From the NCBI RefSeq assembly GCF_003284725.1, contig NZ_PGTO01000013.1:30890-94889 (forward strand): a DNA stretch of 64,000 nt, given 5' to 3'. The stretch comes from Paramagnetospirillum kuznetsovii. Lineage in GTDB: Bacteria; Pseudomonadota; Alphaproteobacteria; Rhodospirillales; Magnetospirillaceae. This document shows, piece by piece, positions 1 to 7,030 of the stretch (position 1 is its first letter; the number at the start of each line of letters is the position of its first letter). The translations under genes were made by a program, and so were the position numbers. The notes under the pieces were generated by a model that worked only from the letters and a program-made list of their open reading frames with translations, had not been told where the DNA came from and did no database searches.

Positions 1-1
1 C

Positions 2-79
2 ACTGTCGGAACGCATGAGTTCTACGTGACACGGATCAAGGGTGGGTTGAAGGCCCGGTATATCGGAGAAACGAAATGA
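2..79 (+). CDS. Phage hypothetical protein, C-terminal end only
   Basis: The frame beginning at base 2 stays open to a TGA at 77-79 and encodes a 25-residue tail ending ARYIGETK. The stop overlaps the ATG of the next gene in an ATGA junction, the coupling seen throughout this block, so I read it as the end of a gene that starts left of the window. The visible residues do not identify a function. Confidence 0.55.
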   Translation, partial: TVGTHEFYVTRIKGGLKARYIGETK

Positions 80-1257
80 CCATTGACTTTACCAATCCGG
101 TGGAAACCACCGAGACCCCGCCGCGCCCTGTTATGGTCTTGTACGCGCTGGGCAACGACACCCCGTACGGTTTCGTCGTCTACAACGTCACCAAGACCGC
201 CACTGACGAGTTCTGGCTGATGACCGACGAGAACCGCCCGGACATCCGCAACGTCCCCGCCAAGCCGGTGCTGATCGAGGGGTGGTCTAATGTTATGAGC
301 TTTGGCGAGAGGCACGGCAGCCTCCCATTTTCGATGGGGCGTGTGTACCCAACGCGGGAGTTGGCTGCTGCCTATCTTGACGACGACGATTGCTACGTCA
401 CCACCATAAAAGTCGCATGGCACAGCGACGGCTCCCCGGTGGAGGAAGATGACACGTTCGTTGCGCAACATTTACGGAAGTGCATCGCAGACCGCGACCA
501 CTGGAAGGCCAAAGCAGAAGCCCTTGACCGCGATCTTGAGAGCCGCATCCTGGAATGTGGGGCCGCTTGGGAACGGTGCCAACAGTGGGAGGCCAAGGCA
601 ATCAAGGCGCAGGCCGATGCTGGCGGGATCATCAACAGGATGCAAGCCGTGGTGGACGCGGCGGTGGCGTGGGTCAACGAGCGGGAAACCGGGACGATGC
701 CGTGGGAGTATGCGAACAAAGTCATGTTCGCTGTCCGCGCCTACCAGAACATCCAACCCGCCACCAGCGACAGCCACGAAGCCATGGTGGAGGCGGATAT
801 TCGCAACGCCGAAACCGAACAAGCACTGATGGACGCATGGGCCGGTGACGACATCGACGCCATCCTGCCTAAGCAACGCAAAGCCGCCCTGGACGAACTA
901 ACCCGCGTGACGCAGGAGACGGTGCCGGGGGCTTATGATGCGCCTGACACGGTGTGGGTATGCGAGTGTGGCTATGTCAATGGAAGGCAGAAGACGCGCT
1001 GCTGCAAGTGCAAGCAACCCGCCACCGGCGACAGCCACGAGGCCGATCAGTGGATCGAGGCGCACGACGACAAAGATTTCGTCAAGGCTGTCGAGGAAGT
1101 TGTCACCAGCGACAGCCACGAACCCGCCCCACCTGTGAAGAACTGCCTGACGTGCCGGTTCTACGAGCCGGGGGTTATCTCGCACCGTGCCAAGTGTCCG
1201 ACATGCCTGGGCGATACATGGAACAATTGGCAGCCCAAGGAGAACCCCAATGACTAA
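76..1257 (+). CDS. Phage hypothetical protein with zinc-ribbon-like C-terminus and TSDSHE repeats
   Basis: This 393-residue protein opens the small-gene accessory block and its ATG overlaps the previous stop. The N-terminal part carries Trp-rich segments typical of phage early proteins. The middle (about residues 130-200) is charged and helical. Near residues 230, 315 and 344 a T-[SG]-D-S-H-E motif recurs. The C-terminal third has a Cys cluster (CECGYVNGRQKTRCCKCK, about residues 296-313) and a second set (CLTCRFYE, CPTCLGD), so it probably binds one or two zinc ions. I do not recognise the family. Role unknown; a protein- or nucleic-acid-binding accessory factor would fit the zinc sites. Confidence 0.75.
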   Translation: MTIDFTNPVETTETPPRPVMVLYALGNDTPYGFVVYNVTKTATDEFWLMTDENRPDIRNVPAKPVLIEGWSNVMSFGERHGSLPFSMGRVYPTRELAAAYLDDDDCYVTTIKVAWHSDGSPVEEDDTFVAQHLRKCIADRDHWKAKAEALDRDLESRILECGAAWERCQQWEAKAIKAQADAGGIINRMQAVVDAAVAWVNERETGTMPWEYANKVMFAVRAYQNIQPATSDSHEAMVEADIRNAETEQALMDAWAGDDIDAILPKQRKAALDELTRVTQETVPGAYDAPDTVWVCECGYVNGRQKTRCCKCKQPATGDSHEADQWIEAHDDKDFVKAVEEVVTSDSHEPAPPVKNCLTCRFYEPGVISHRAKCPTCLGDTWNNWQPKENPND

Positions 1258-1381
1258 TCGAGAGGCCCACGAAGAAGCCGCCGGGATGGGGCTGTGCGAT
1301 CAATTCTTTACCTTCAACAGTATCGACCCTGACGCGGAGCATGAACCTCCGCAGCCCAAGGAGAGCCCCAATGCACGCTGA
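1250..1381 (+). CDS. Small phage hypothetical protein (43 aa)
   Basis: The ATG at 1250 lies inside the end of the preceding gene (stop 1255-1257) and follows an AAGGAGA ribosome-binding site. The gene ends at a TGA 11 bases past the start of the next gene, so all three are translationally coupled. The product is acidic with one Cys and ends QPKESPNAR, echoing QPKENPND at the end of the upstream protein because the gene junction itself is duplicated. No family recognised. Confidence 0.5.
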   Translation: MTNREAHEEAAGMGLCDQFFTFNSIDPDAEHEPPQPKESPNAR

Positions 1382-1742
1382 ACAACTCGCAAAACTGCGG
1401 CGGCTGGAAGCTGCGGCTACACCTGGGCCTTGGGCGCGGACTGCTGACGGTACAGCCGTCATGGTTGCTTGGCGAGACGACAAGGGGACCATGCTGCCCG
1501 AATGCTGGAAGCGCGGGGGGCACCCCAAGCTCACGGTGAGGGGTGGGACACTGGAAGATACGGCCCTCATCGCCGCCGCTCGCAATGCTCTTCCAGCCCT
1601 GCTGGACCTCGTGGATGCATTGGAAGTGGCTGTGCATGAGCAAGAGGCAGACCTAGCCATGGAATCTGCCATGCGGATGATGGCAGAGACCAAGGTGGAG
1701 ACCTTGCTGGACCGCGTAGAGGAACTGGAGGGCGAGTCATGA
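1371..1742 (+). CDS. Ead/Ea22-like phage protein
   Basis: The 123-residue product begins MHAEQLAKLRRLEAAATPGP. The sequence L-E-A-A-T-P-G-P-W near the start is the hallmark of Ead/Ea22-like proteins of lambdoid and other temperate phages. Their function is not well defined; they sit in accessory early regions. The C-terminal half (about residues 65-123) is strongly helical and Glu-rich, likely a coiled coil. The start at 1371 follows AAGGAGA at good spacing; a longer in-frame start at 1341 would run through the previous gene and lacks a comparable site. The stop overlaps the next ATG. Confidence 0.75.
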   Translation: MHAEQLAKLRRLEAAATPGPWARTADGTAVMVAWRDDKGTMLPECWKRGGHPKLTVRGGTLEDTALIAAARNALPALLDLVDALEVAVHEQEADLAMESAMRMMAETKVETLLDRVEELEGES

Positions 1743-1921
1743 AAATCGCGCTCATGCTGATTTGGATCGGCGGATTTAACGGTGGCCCGTCTGTCGTTGA
1801 GTTTAGTTCTCTGGAGACGTGCCAAGCGGCGGCGCCTGTCGTCATTTCTGGGTTTCAGGCACTCTCCCAGAACATGATCAAGGCCGCGTTCTCAGCGTCC
1901 TGCGTCGAGGTGACGAAATGA
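1739..1921 (+). CDS. Small phage protein with N-terminal hydrophobic segment (60 aa)
   Basis: The ATG overlaps the previous TGA (ATGA) and the stop overlaps the next ATG. Residues 2-12 are hydrophobic and resemble a short signal or membrane segment. Two cysteines (about residues 28 and 55) could form a disulfide if the protein is exported. No recognisable domain; possibly a small envelope protein. Confidence 0.55.
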   Translation: MKIALMLIWIGGFNGGPSVVEFSSLETCQAAAPVVISGFQALSQNMIKAAFSASCVEVTK

Positions 1922-2268
1922 CTAACCCCACCATCCTCCGCGAACTGTACGACCGCGTGGCCGCTGCCGAGGGGCCGGACACTGACCTAGATGACGAGAT
2001 TTACCGGGTGCCTGTCAAAGCCGGTGCTGACCCGATTGGGTGGCAGCGGAATGTGACGGCCTCCCTCGACGCCGTGGAGGCGCTGCGGAAGCGGTTTCTG
2101 CCGGGGTGGTCCATGATCGTGGACATCTTCACCGATGGGATATACGCGTTTATTTGGAGCCCCACCAACAAAGCCCAGTCGATGATCAGTATCGGGAAAA
2201 CCCCCACCGAGGAACGCGCCCGGCTGCTTGCGATACTCGCTGCGAAGATTGCGATGGAGGAAGGGTGA
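1918..2268 (+). CDS. Phage hypothetical protein, ABA-sandwich-like
   Basis: A 116-residue protein starting MTNPTILREL, with its ATG overlapping the upstream stop. The layout of an amphipathic helix (DAVEALRKRF), a beta-rich middle (WSMIVDIFTDGIYAFIW) and a C-terminal helix (RARLLAILAAKIAMEEG) matches the small 'phage ABA sandwich' domain common in accessory regions of temperate phages. That family has no defined role. The assignment is by pattern only and needs a profile search. Confidence 0.6.
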   Translation: MTNPTILRELYDRVAAAEGPDTDLDDEIYRVPVKAGADPIGWQRNVTASLDAVEALRKRFLPGWSMIVDIFTDGIYAFIWSPTNKAQSMISIGKTPTEERARLLAILAAKIAMEEG

Positions 2269-2525
2269 TGCGCCCAGCAGAAATCATACCCGACGAGGAG
2301 ATCGAGCGCGTTCATGCCTACGCCAATTTTGGGTCAATGCCCAAGCGCGAAGTGGTGAACGAGGCGATCATGGCGACCGCTAAGGGCTACCACACCGGGG
2401 GCACCTCCAGGGCCATCATCATCGAGCACGGATTGGCCCGGTGCAAAGAAGACCCATTCAAACTCCCGACGATAACACCCAAGGGACTCCGGTATCTAGC
2501 GGCGCTGATGCTGGAGGAAGGGTGA
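2268..2525 (+). CDS. Phage hypothetical protein (85 aa)
   Basis: The ATG at 2268 uses the last base of the preceding TGA (TGATG), and its own stop overlaps the next start the same way. The product is mixed alpha/beta without cysteine clusters; the centre (NEAIMATAKGYHTGGTSR) is Gly/Thr-rich. It ends LMLEEG, similar to the end of the preceding protein. No family recognised. Confidence 0.6.
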   Translation: MRPAEIIPDEEIERVHAYANFGSMPKREVVNEAIMATAKGYHTGGTSRAIIIEHGLARCKEDPFKLPTITPKGLRYLAALMLEEG

Positions 2526-2635
2526 TGACCGGTCAAGAACTTGCGAACGTGTGCCCGGCATTCAACGCGCTGGCAGACTTCTACTGCGTCATGCTGCTGC
2601 GCAGTCGTGGAATTTACCGCCGCGTAGCGGATTAA
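2525..2635 (+). CDS. Very small phage protein (36 aa)
   Basis: This short frame begins at an ATG overlapping the previous stop and follows GGAGGAAGGG, a strong ribosome-binding site. It encodes 36 residues with two cysteines and a hydrophobic centre (FNALADFYCVMLL). Only the coupled position supports it. Confidence 0.4.
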   Translation: MTGQELANVCPAFNALADFYCVMLLRSRGIYRRVAD

Positions 2636-2650
2636 GAAGGAGGGGGAGTG

Positions 2651-2881
2651 ATGGGGAAGCGAGCTATCCACCCGCCGGGCATACGTAAGTCTCGTTCTTG
2701 CGGAACGTGTGAGAACTGGTCATGGGACTACGAGGGTGAAGGCGAGTGCCTGAAATACCCCGCGCCCCCTGCATGGATCGGAGAAGACTACGACGTAAGG
2801 AACCCTGACTACAGCGAAGAACACACGTTCTTACACAGCACCGATATTTGCGACAGGCACCAAAAGAAGGGGACGGAGTGA
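2651..2881 (+). CDS. Small Cys-rich phage protein, probable zinc binder (76 aa)
   Basis: A strong AAGGAGGGGG site sits just upstream of the ATG at 2651; the GTG at 2648 is a less likely start. The protein has CGTCENW near residue 18, a third Cys in GECLKYP and a fourth in DICDRH. Four cysteines with His suggest one zinc site, an arrangement common in small phage proteins of unknown role. The stop overlaps the start of the next gene by one base. Confidence 0.55.
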   Translation: MGKRAIHPPGIRKSRSCGTCENWSWDYEGEGECLKYPAPPAWIGEDYDVRNPDYSEEHTFLHSTDICDRHQKKGTE

Positions 2882-3171
2882 TGACGCCAAAGACACGCGA
2901 TGAACTGGTGGAGGTGATGGCGACAGCCATTGGAGAACATGAAGGCTCCCCCGGATGGACGCAATATGTGACCCCGGCAGAATTTTACCTCACCGCCCTG
3001 GAAGCCGCTGGCTGCGCCGTGGTGCCGGTGGAGGCGACGGAGGAGATGCGTCGGCACTTCCGCTATTGCTTGGGGTTCTCGCCAAACGAACCCGCTGGCC
3101 TAGCGGAAGACCGATTCGAGATGGCAATGCGTAACGCCCTCGCCGCCAGCCCGTTCAAGGCCAGCCAGTGA
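2881..3171 (+). CDS. Phage hypothetical protein (96 aa)
   Basis: The last gene of the plus-strand accessory block. It starts at the ATG fused to the previous TGA. The sequence is helical at both ends, with VVPVEATEEMR in the middle, a phrase widespread in short phage proteins that carry a 'VPVEPT' type linker. Function unknown. It is followed by a hairpin and then by the convergent minus-strand lysis genes. Confidence 0.6.
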   Translation: MTPKTRDELVEVMATAIGEHEGSPGWTQYVTPAEFYLTALEAAGCAVVPVEATEEMRRHFRYCLGFSPNEPAGLAEDRFEMAMRNALAASPFKASQ

Positions 3172-3238
3172 CCGCGGAGAACGCGCCCCGGTCTTGACCG
3201 ACTCAACGGGGGACAAGCACGACGAGCGTATGGCGGAG

Positions 3239-3262
3239 GGCCGGGATCGAAAGGTTCCGGCC
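3239..3262. terminator. Hairpin between convergent phage operons
   Basis: An 8-bp stem (GGCCGGGA with TTCCGGCC, one G-T pair) with an 8-base loop lies between the end of the plus-strand block (3171) and the end of the minus-strand lysis block (3318). It is followed on the plus strand by TTATCTATCT. The T-tract is weak, so termination is inferred mainly from position. The rest of 3172-3317 holds only short TCTAGGG/GTCTAG repeats. Confidence 0.5.
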
Positions 3263-3317
3263 TTATCTATCTAGGGAAGTCTAGGGCAGTCTAGCAATGT
3301 TCAAGGTTTGCCCGGTG

Positions 3318-3725
3318 CTATTTCTTCAAGATGTTGATCGTCTGACCGAGGATGCTCGGCACCACATTCTTCAGCGCGGAGATGCCCCAGATACCGCCGA
3401 CCATCGCAATTACGATCTGGACGTACCATTCCGGCATGGCCGTCAGCACCACCTGAAAATAATTGGTGACGCCAGCCGGGTCAAAGATGCTCCAGAAGAA
3501 CGGGAAGATGAAGATGGCAAAGCAGGCGCGGCGTAGCCCCTGATCCTTATCCGTCAGGTTCGCCATTTCCCATGCGGCGTTATTGGTCTGGGCATCACGC
3601 AGCAGACGCGCCTTGTTCTCGGCTTCGGCGGCAGCCAATTCTCGCTTGGCCTTAAAGCTGTCGTTCACCCACCCTCCGATGGTGCCGACAAGCTCCATGG
3701 CTCCAGTGATCGGGTCGAGCGCCAT
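3318..3725 (-). CDS. Phage membrane protein, holin-like (135 aa)
   Basis: The last gene of the lysis cassette, just after the endolysin; its ATG overlaps the endolysin TGA (TGATG). After a charged helix (about 23-55) there are two hydrophobic segments at about 66-82 and 100-118. This is the build of the '3TM holin' type proteins found beside endolysins in T7-like and gene-transfer-agent-like clusters. It may form the membrane lesion that releases the endolysin, but the 143-residue and 31-residue membrane proteins upstream are competing candidates. Confidence 0.6.
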   Translation of the reverse strand: MALDPITGAMELVGTIGGWVNDSFKAKRELAAAEAENKARLLRDAQTNNAAWEMANLTDKDQGLRRACFAIFIFPFFWSIFDPAGVTNYFQVVLTAMPEWYVQIVIAMVGGIWGISALKNVVPSILGQTINILKK

Positions 3726-4156
3726 CACACATCCTCCGACTCAAACAATTCCGCCTCGGCAGCGCGGCGACGGACTAGACCGGGAAGAACCTTTCCGGAA
3801 GCGTGGACCCACCGGCTAAACTCATTTGACGCGCCGTCGAAGTCCCCCTCGCAGACCTTGCGGAGAAGCGTGCTTCCCGCCAGCTTGCCGGTATTGAATT
3901 GAAAGCTCGTGAGCGCGGACATTTGGTTTTCGGACACGGGGTGCTTACCCACCAGAAAGCGCACGTCCTTTTCCGCCTCAAGCAAGTCTTCCATCAGCCA
4001 GGCATCAGCCTGCGCCTGGCTTATCTCTAGCCCGTCATGGACCTCGCGCCCGGTATGGCCCCATCCCACCGTTGGGACGTTCGCGGGACAGCGGTAGGAC
4101 TCAAGACGGCAGCCCTCGAATTTCTTCACAAGTTCAATGCAGGCAAGGCTTACCAT
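3725..4156 (-). CDS. Endolysin, GH24 lysozyme (phage T4/P22 type)
   Basis: This 143-residue protein hydrolyses the glycan strands of peptidoglycan at the end of infection. Near the N-terminus it has the GH24 triad spacing E14-(8)-C23-(5)-T29, with Cys in place of the usual Asp as in several phage endolysins, followed by VGWGHTG. The C-terminal GLVRRRAAEAELF is a signature of the family. There is no signal peptide, so export probably needs a holin from the same cassette. Start and stop overlap the neighbours (TAATG and TGATG). Confidence 0.92.
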   Translation of the reverse strand: MVSLACIELVKKFEGCRLESYRCPANVPTVGWGHTGREVHDGLEISQAQADAWLMEDLLEAEKDVRFLVGKHPVSENQMSALTSFQFNTGKLAGSTLLRKVCEGDFDGASNEFSRWVHASGKVLPGLVRRRAAEAELFESEDV

Positions 4157-4698
4157 TATTTCACCTGATCCAGTTTCTCGATTAGCAGCAGAATGTGCGG
4201 CCCCTTGTCGATCAGGAACGAGATCAACCAGCCGCCGATACCGGCGACTAAGCCGCCCATCGTCAGTATGACCGACAGGCCCATGCGCCGAAGGTCTTCC
4301 AAGTGTTTGTTAGCCTCGTCGCCGCGAGCCTTACCCTGCTCTGCGATGTAATCCATTTTGCTTTCCAGAGCGCCAAACCGGCTATCCATCGAGCCGAACC
4401 GGGCGTCGAGAATGATGGCCTCGTCGCGCTCATGCTCTTGGATGCAGGTATCGACGCTGGCCTTTATGCCGGTGCCGATGCTTTCGAGCATTCGCATCAC
4501 ATCATCGACGCGAGAATGAACGCGGGTTAATCCAGACTCAACCCGGTTAATGCCGTCCTCTGCGCCCTTCAATCTTTCCTCCATGGCGGCCACCCGCTCC
4601 CCAATGTCAACGTCAGTGGAACATCTGCCGATTGCCTTGCGTTCGGGCGGCGGAACGGTTGGAGACCACTCGCCATTCTTTCCAGTAGTTCGAGACAT
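4156..4698 (-). CDS. Phage coiled-coil protein with C-terminal membrane segment
   Basis: A 180-residue protein started at the ATG that overlaps the upstream TGA (TGATG), six residues inside the longest frame. Residues about 35-140 form a long heptad-rich coil, followed by one hydrophobic segment (about 141-163, LSVILTMGGLVAGIGGWLIS) and a short tail. A cytoplasmic coil anchored by one transmembrane helix, inside a lysis cassette, suggests a spanin-like or holin-partner role. That is inference from topology; the sequence itself is not a known spanin. Confidence 0.6.
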   Translation of the reverse strand: MSRTTGKNGEWSPTVPPPERKAIGRCSTDVDIGERVAAMEERLKGAEDGINRVESGLTRVHSRVDDVMRMLESIGTGIKASVDTCIQEHERDEAIILDARFGSMDSRFGALESKMDYIAEQGKARGDEANKHLEDLRRMGLSVILTMGGLVAGIGGWLISFLIDKGPHILLLIEKLDQVK

Positions 4699-5129
4699 CA
4701 CATCACCGCCAAGCAAGCGGCCATTAGGGCCGCATACGTCGAAGCCCCAAGGAAGATTTCTCCGATGGCATAGGGGCCGTCGATGAAGCCCCCGACGCGC
4801 CAGCTATCAGGCCACCAGAGACGAGCCAGCCAATAGCCCAACCCGAAGATGGCGTATTTCTTGAACACTTCCATGTTCGTGAACGACGGACCCGGATGCA
4901 GAGACGCGATGAAGAACAGCATGATTAAGATCACGATCATGATCGTCATCGCCGCCGCTTCAGGCCACCAGCCGAACACGGATAGGAAGGCGAGATAGAT
5001 CGGAGGAGATGCCATGACGCCGCCGAGGGCGATACAGATGGACTTGGGCAGGCCGAGCCATCCGCCATCCATACGCCGCCATAGGCCACCCATGACAGCC
5101 CACATGGCGATTGCGAGGCTAGCCGACAT
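4698..5129 (-). CDS. Phage polytopic membrane protein (143 aa)
   Basis: Hydrophobic segments at about 29-52, 58-77, 90-106 and 120-142 predict four membrane helices, with a Trp-rich loop (WLARLWWPDSWR) before the last. It lies between the 31-residue membrane protein and the coiled-coil protein, and its ATG overlaps the 31-residue gene. I do not recognise the family. A holin or a phage-encoded envelope modifier are both possible. Confidence 0.6.
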   Translation of the reverse strand: MSASLAIAMWAVMGGLWRRMDGGWLGLPKSICIALGGVMASPPIYLAFLSVFGWWPEAAAMTIMIVILIMLFFIASLHPGPSFTNMEVFKKYAIFGLGYWLARLWWPDSWRVGGFIDGPYAIGEIFLGASTYAALMAACLAVM

Positions 5130-5214
5130 TGACGCCGCTCCGAATGAGCCAGATGATTCCTATGGCAATGGCGAGGCCGATGGCGGAGGCGAAACCGAGC
5201 ATGAACAGTCCCAT
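5119..5214 (-). CDS. 31-residue single-span membrane protein
   Basis: A short gene fitted between two others: its ATG overlaps the TAA of the upstream gene (TAATG), and its TAG lies inside the start of the downstream gene. Residues 2-23 form one continuous hydrophobic helix (MGLFMLGFASAIGLAIAIG...), followed by RSGVNVG. The tight coupling argues that it is real. In a lysis cassette it could be an antiholin or pinholin-like peptide. Confidence 0.55.
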   Translation of the reverse strand: MGLFMLGFASAIGLAIAIGIIWLIRSGVNVG

Positions 5215-5540
5215 TACAGCGCACTCCGAAAGGTGGCGATCTGGTCCGATATATCCTTGAGCCAAGCGCGGCCCTCGGAAGTTCCGCCTGCATCATCCGG
5301 GCCAGCCTCACGCCAGCGACGGTCGGTGATGGAATCCTCTAGGGCGGCGATCTTCAGGAGGGTCTTCTGCCTCGCCAGCATCTTGGAACGCTTCTCTTCC
5401 CAGACGGGAATGTGAGCATCTATCTGCGATTGGCTTGGCTGTGCGCTTCCGAGGGGCCAGTCAACGATATTCCCGGAGGAGTCCAGGCTAAATCCGTCGA
5501 TGCTTGTCAGGTCTCGGATAACATCCGTAAGGTCCGCCAT
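5214..5540 (-). CDS. Tail-fibre-associated phage protein, assembly chaperone-like
   Basis: A 108-residue protein directly after the tail fibre gene. The ATG at 5540 was chosen over the in-frame TTG at 5555 because a GAGGGGGA site precedes it. Residues 40-75 are strongly helical (SQIDAHIPVWEEKRSKMLAR), and the C-terminal WLKDISDQIATFRSAL is also helical. Small helical proteins in this position often assist fibre folding or attachment. I did not find a defining motif, so the chaperone role is inferred from position. Confidence 0.5.
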   Translation of the reverse strand: MADLTDVIRDLTSIDGFSLDSSGNIVDWPLGSAQPSQSQIDAHIPVWEEKRSKMLARQKTLLKIAALEDSITDRRWREAGPDDAGGTSEGRAWLKDISDQIATFRSAL

Positions 5541-5541
5541 T

Positions 5542-6945
5542 TTAATCCCCCTCAACGGAAATCTGAAACACTGCCGCTGTAGTTACGCCTTTGACGGTTA
5601 CGACATCAGTGTAAAGGGCGTCCGCCGTGTGCCCCATACGAACATAGCAGGCAGCCTGTGAGCCGGTGGCACAGCCGATAGCACCGATGTCTAGGACGAC
5701 CCCCATAAAGCCTTTCCCAGCGGTGCCAACAGACCTATCGGAGACGACCATTCCCTTGATGACGAGGTTCGATGCTGATCCACTTACGCGACTGGGCGCA
5801 TAGAATGTGCCGACGCTATCAACTGCCGTACCCCAATAGGTCGTCCCATTAATCTCAATGCCGATCCCAACCGACATATTGGCGCTCTGGGTCCAATTCA
5901 GCTGTATCTGCGGTGCCTCGATTCGGATTATTCCATTCGTAGGGATTATCAACGTCTGCGCGGCAGTAACTCGGGTTCCGCCAGAGGAGCAAGACGACAG
6001 CGCGGTATCTGATGTCCAAGTGACTCGCGTCCGCTTGATCCTGGTATCAATGAAAGCCTTCACCGCCTTCTGTGTCGCCACATTACTGTCGCTGTTGGCG
6101 GCAAGCGTGGTGTCGGTGTCAAGCGCGAGGGTTGCGACCGTGCCGAGGCCAAGGTTGCTACGAGCCGTGGTGTAGTTCGCCAAGCCCGAAAGGTTGTCCG
6201 ACTTGAGCATGTCGCCCACGCCGACAGTCGTCCCGGTCCAGGTGGTGCCGTTGGACAGCGGAACTTTGCCGTTGCCGATGGCGGCGGCGTTGGGGAGAGC
6301 GGCAGCACTCGCAGCGGCAGCGGAGGCGCTGTTCGCGGCATTGGTCGCCTGCGTTGTGGCAAGCGTCACCTGTGCGGCAGCGAGAGTGACCTGGGCCGCA
6401 CCGTTGGTGGTGGCGGCGGCAGCGGACGTAGCCGCGTTGCCTGCCTGAGTGGTGGCGATACCGGCCTGGGTTGTCGCGGTGGTCGCCGCCGTCTGCACGG
6501 TGGTCAGGTATGTCGCCGGGTCGATGCCAGATCCGACCGGGACTGTAATCGCCCGGCTGATCTGTTCGGCCAACTGCTGCGACACCTCGACCTGATAGTC
6601 CAGCGCACCTTCGATAACGGAAGGATAGAAGCCGCCCTGATTAACGATGCTGGTGTTCTGCTGATACGGCACCACGCGCCGGATGGTCAGATACTTGCCA
6701 GCGGCCAGGATGGCGCCGGTCGCTGGATCAGTCAGCAGGGTGACGTTGCCGCCGCCAGAGACACCGATGCCAGAGATAGAATACTGCCCGCTGGTCAGAG
6801 TTGCGACAGTGTTCGGCGTGACCGTTGTGTCGGTGATGGTGACGACGGCATAGGTGGCGCTGTCGATGCGGAAGGCATAGGGGAAGACGGTAGTCGCCCC
6901 ATTGCCCTGGTATGACACCGACGAGGAAGACGTTGCAATCGTCAT
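5542..6945 (-). CDS. Tail fibre protein with T7-type N-terminal domain
   Basis: A 467-residue host-recognition fibre. Residues 1-150 match the T7 gp17 N-terminal virion-attachment domain: a beta-rich start (VSYQGNGATTVFPYAFRI), GGGNVTLLTDP, LTIRRVVPYQQ and the helix EGALDYQVEVSQQLAEQISR. Residues 155-225 are an Ala/Thr/Gln-rich coil of near repeats (TTQAG, VTLAAAQ). Around residue 250 is the phage-fibre phrase ARSNLGLGTVATLAL followed by NVATQKAVKAFID. The C-terminal 180 residues are probably the receptor-binding domain and resemble nothing I recognise. It follows the large internal virion protein, as in T7. Confidence 0.85.
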   Translation of the reverse strand: MTIATSSSSVSYQGNGATTVFPYAFRIDSATYAVVTITDTTVTPNTVATLTSGQYSISGIGVSGGGNVTLLTDPATGAILAAGKYLTIRRVVPYQQNTSIVNQGGFYPSVIEGALDYQVEVSQQLAEQISRAITVPVGSGIDPATYLTTVQTAATTATTQAGIATTQAGNAATSAAAATTNGAAQVTLAAAQVTLATTQATNAANSASAAAASAAALPNAAAIGNGKVPLSNGTTWTGTTVGVGDMLKSDNLSGLANYTTARSNLGLGTVATLALDTDTTLAANSDSNVATQKAVKAFIDTRIKRTRVTWTSDTALSSCSSGGTRVTAAQTLIIPTNGIIRIEAPQIQLNWTQSANMSVGIGIEINGTTYWGTAVDSVGTFYAPSRVSGSASNLVIKGMVVSDRSVGTAGKGFMGVVLDIGAIGCATGSQAACYVRMGHTADALYTDVVTVKGVTTAAVFQISVEGD

Positions 6946-6966
6946 CTTCTCTATCTCCGAGACGCG

Positions 6967-6980
6967 GCGTCATCCGACGC
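6967..6980. repeat. Intergenic hairpin GCGTC-N4-GACGC (copy 1)
   Basis: A 5-bp inverted repeat with a 4-base loop lies in the 85-base gap upstream of the tail fibre gene. The same hairpin, with small changes, recurs at 22370, 23156, 25863 and 37731, always between genes. It could be an RNA processing site or a transcriptional element; see findings. Confidence 0.5.
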
Positions 6981-7030
6981 TGCATGTTGTGGAAGTTACA
7001 GCAAAATACGCACAAATCCTAGCGCCGATG

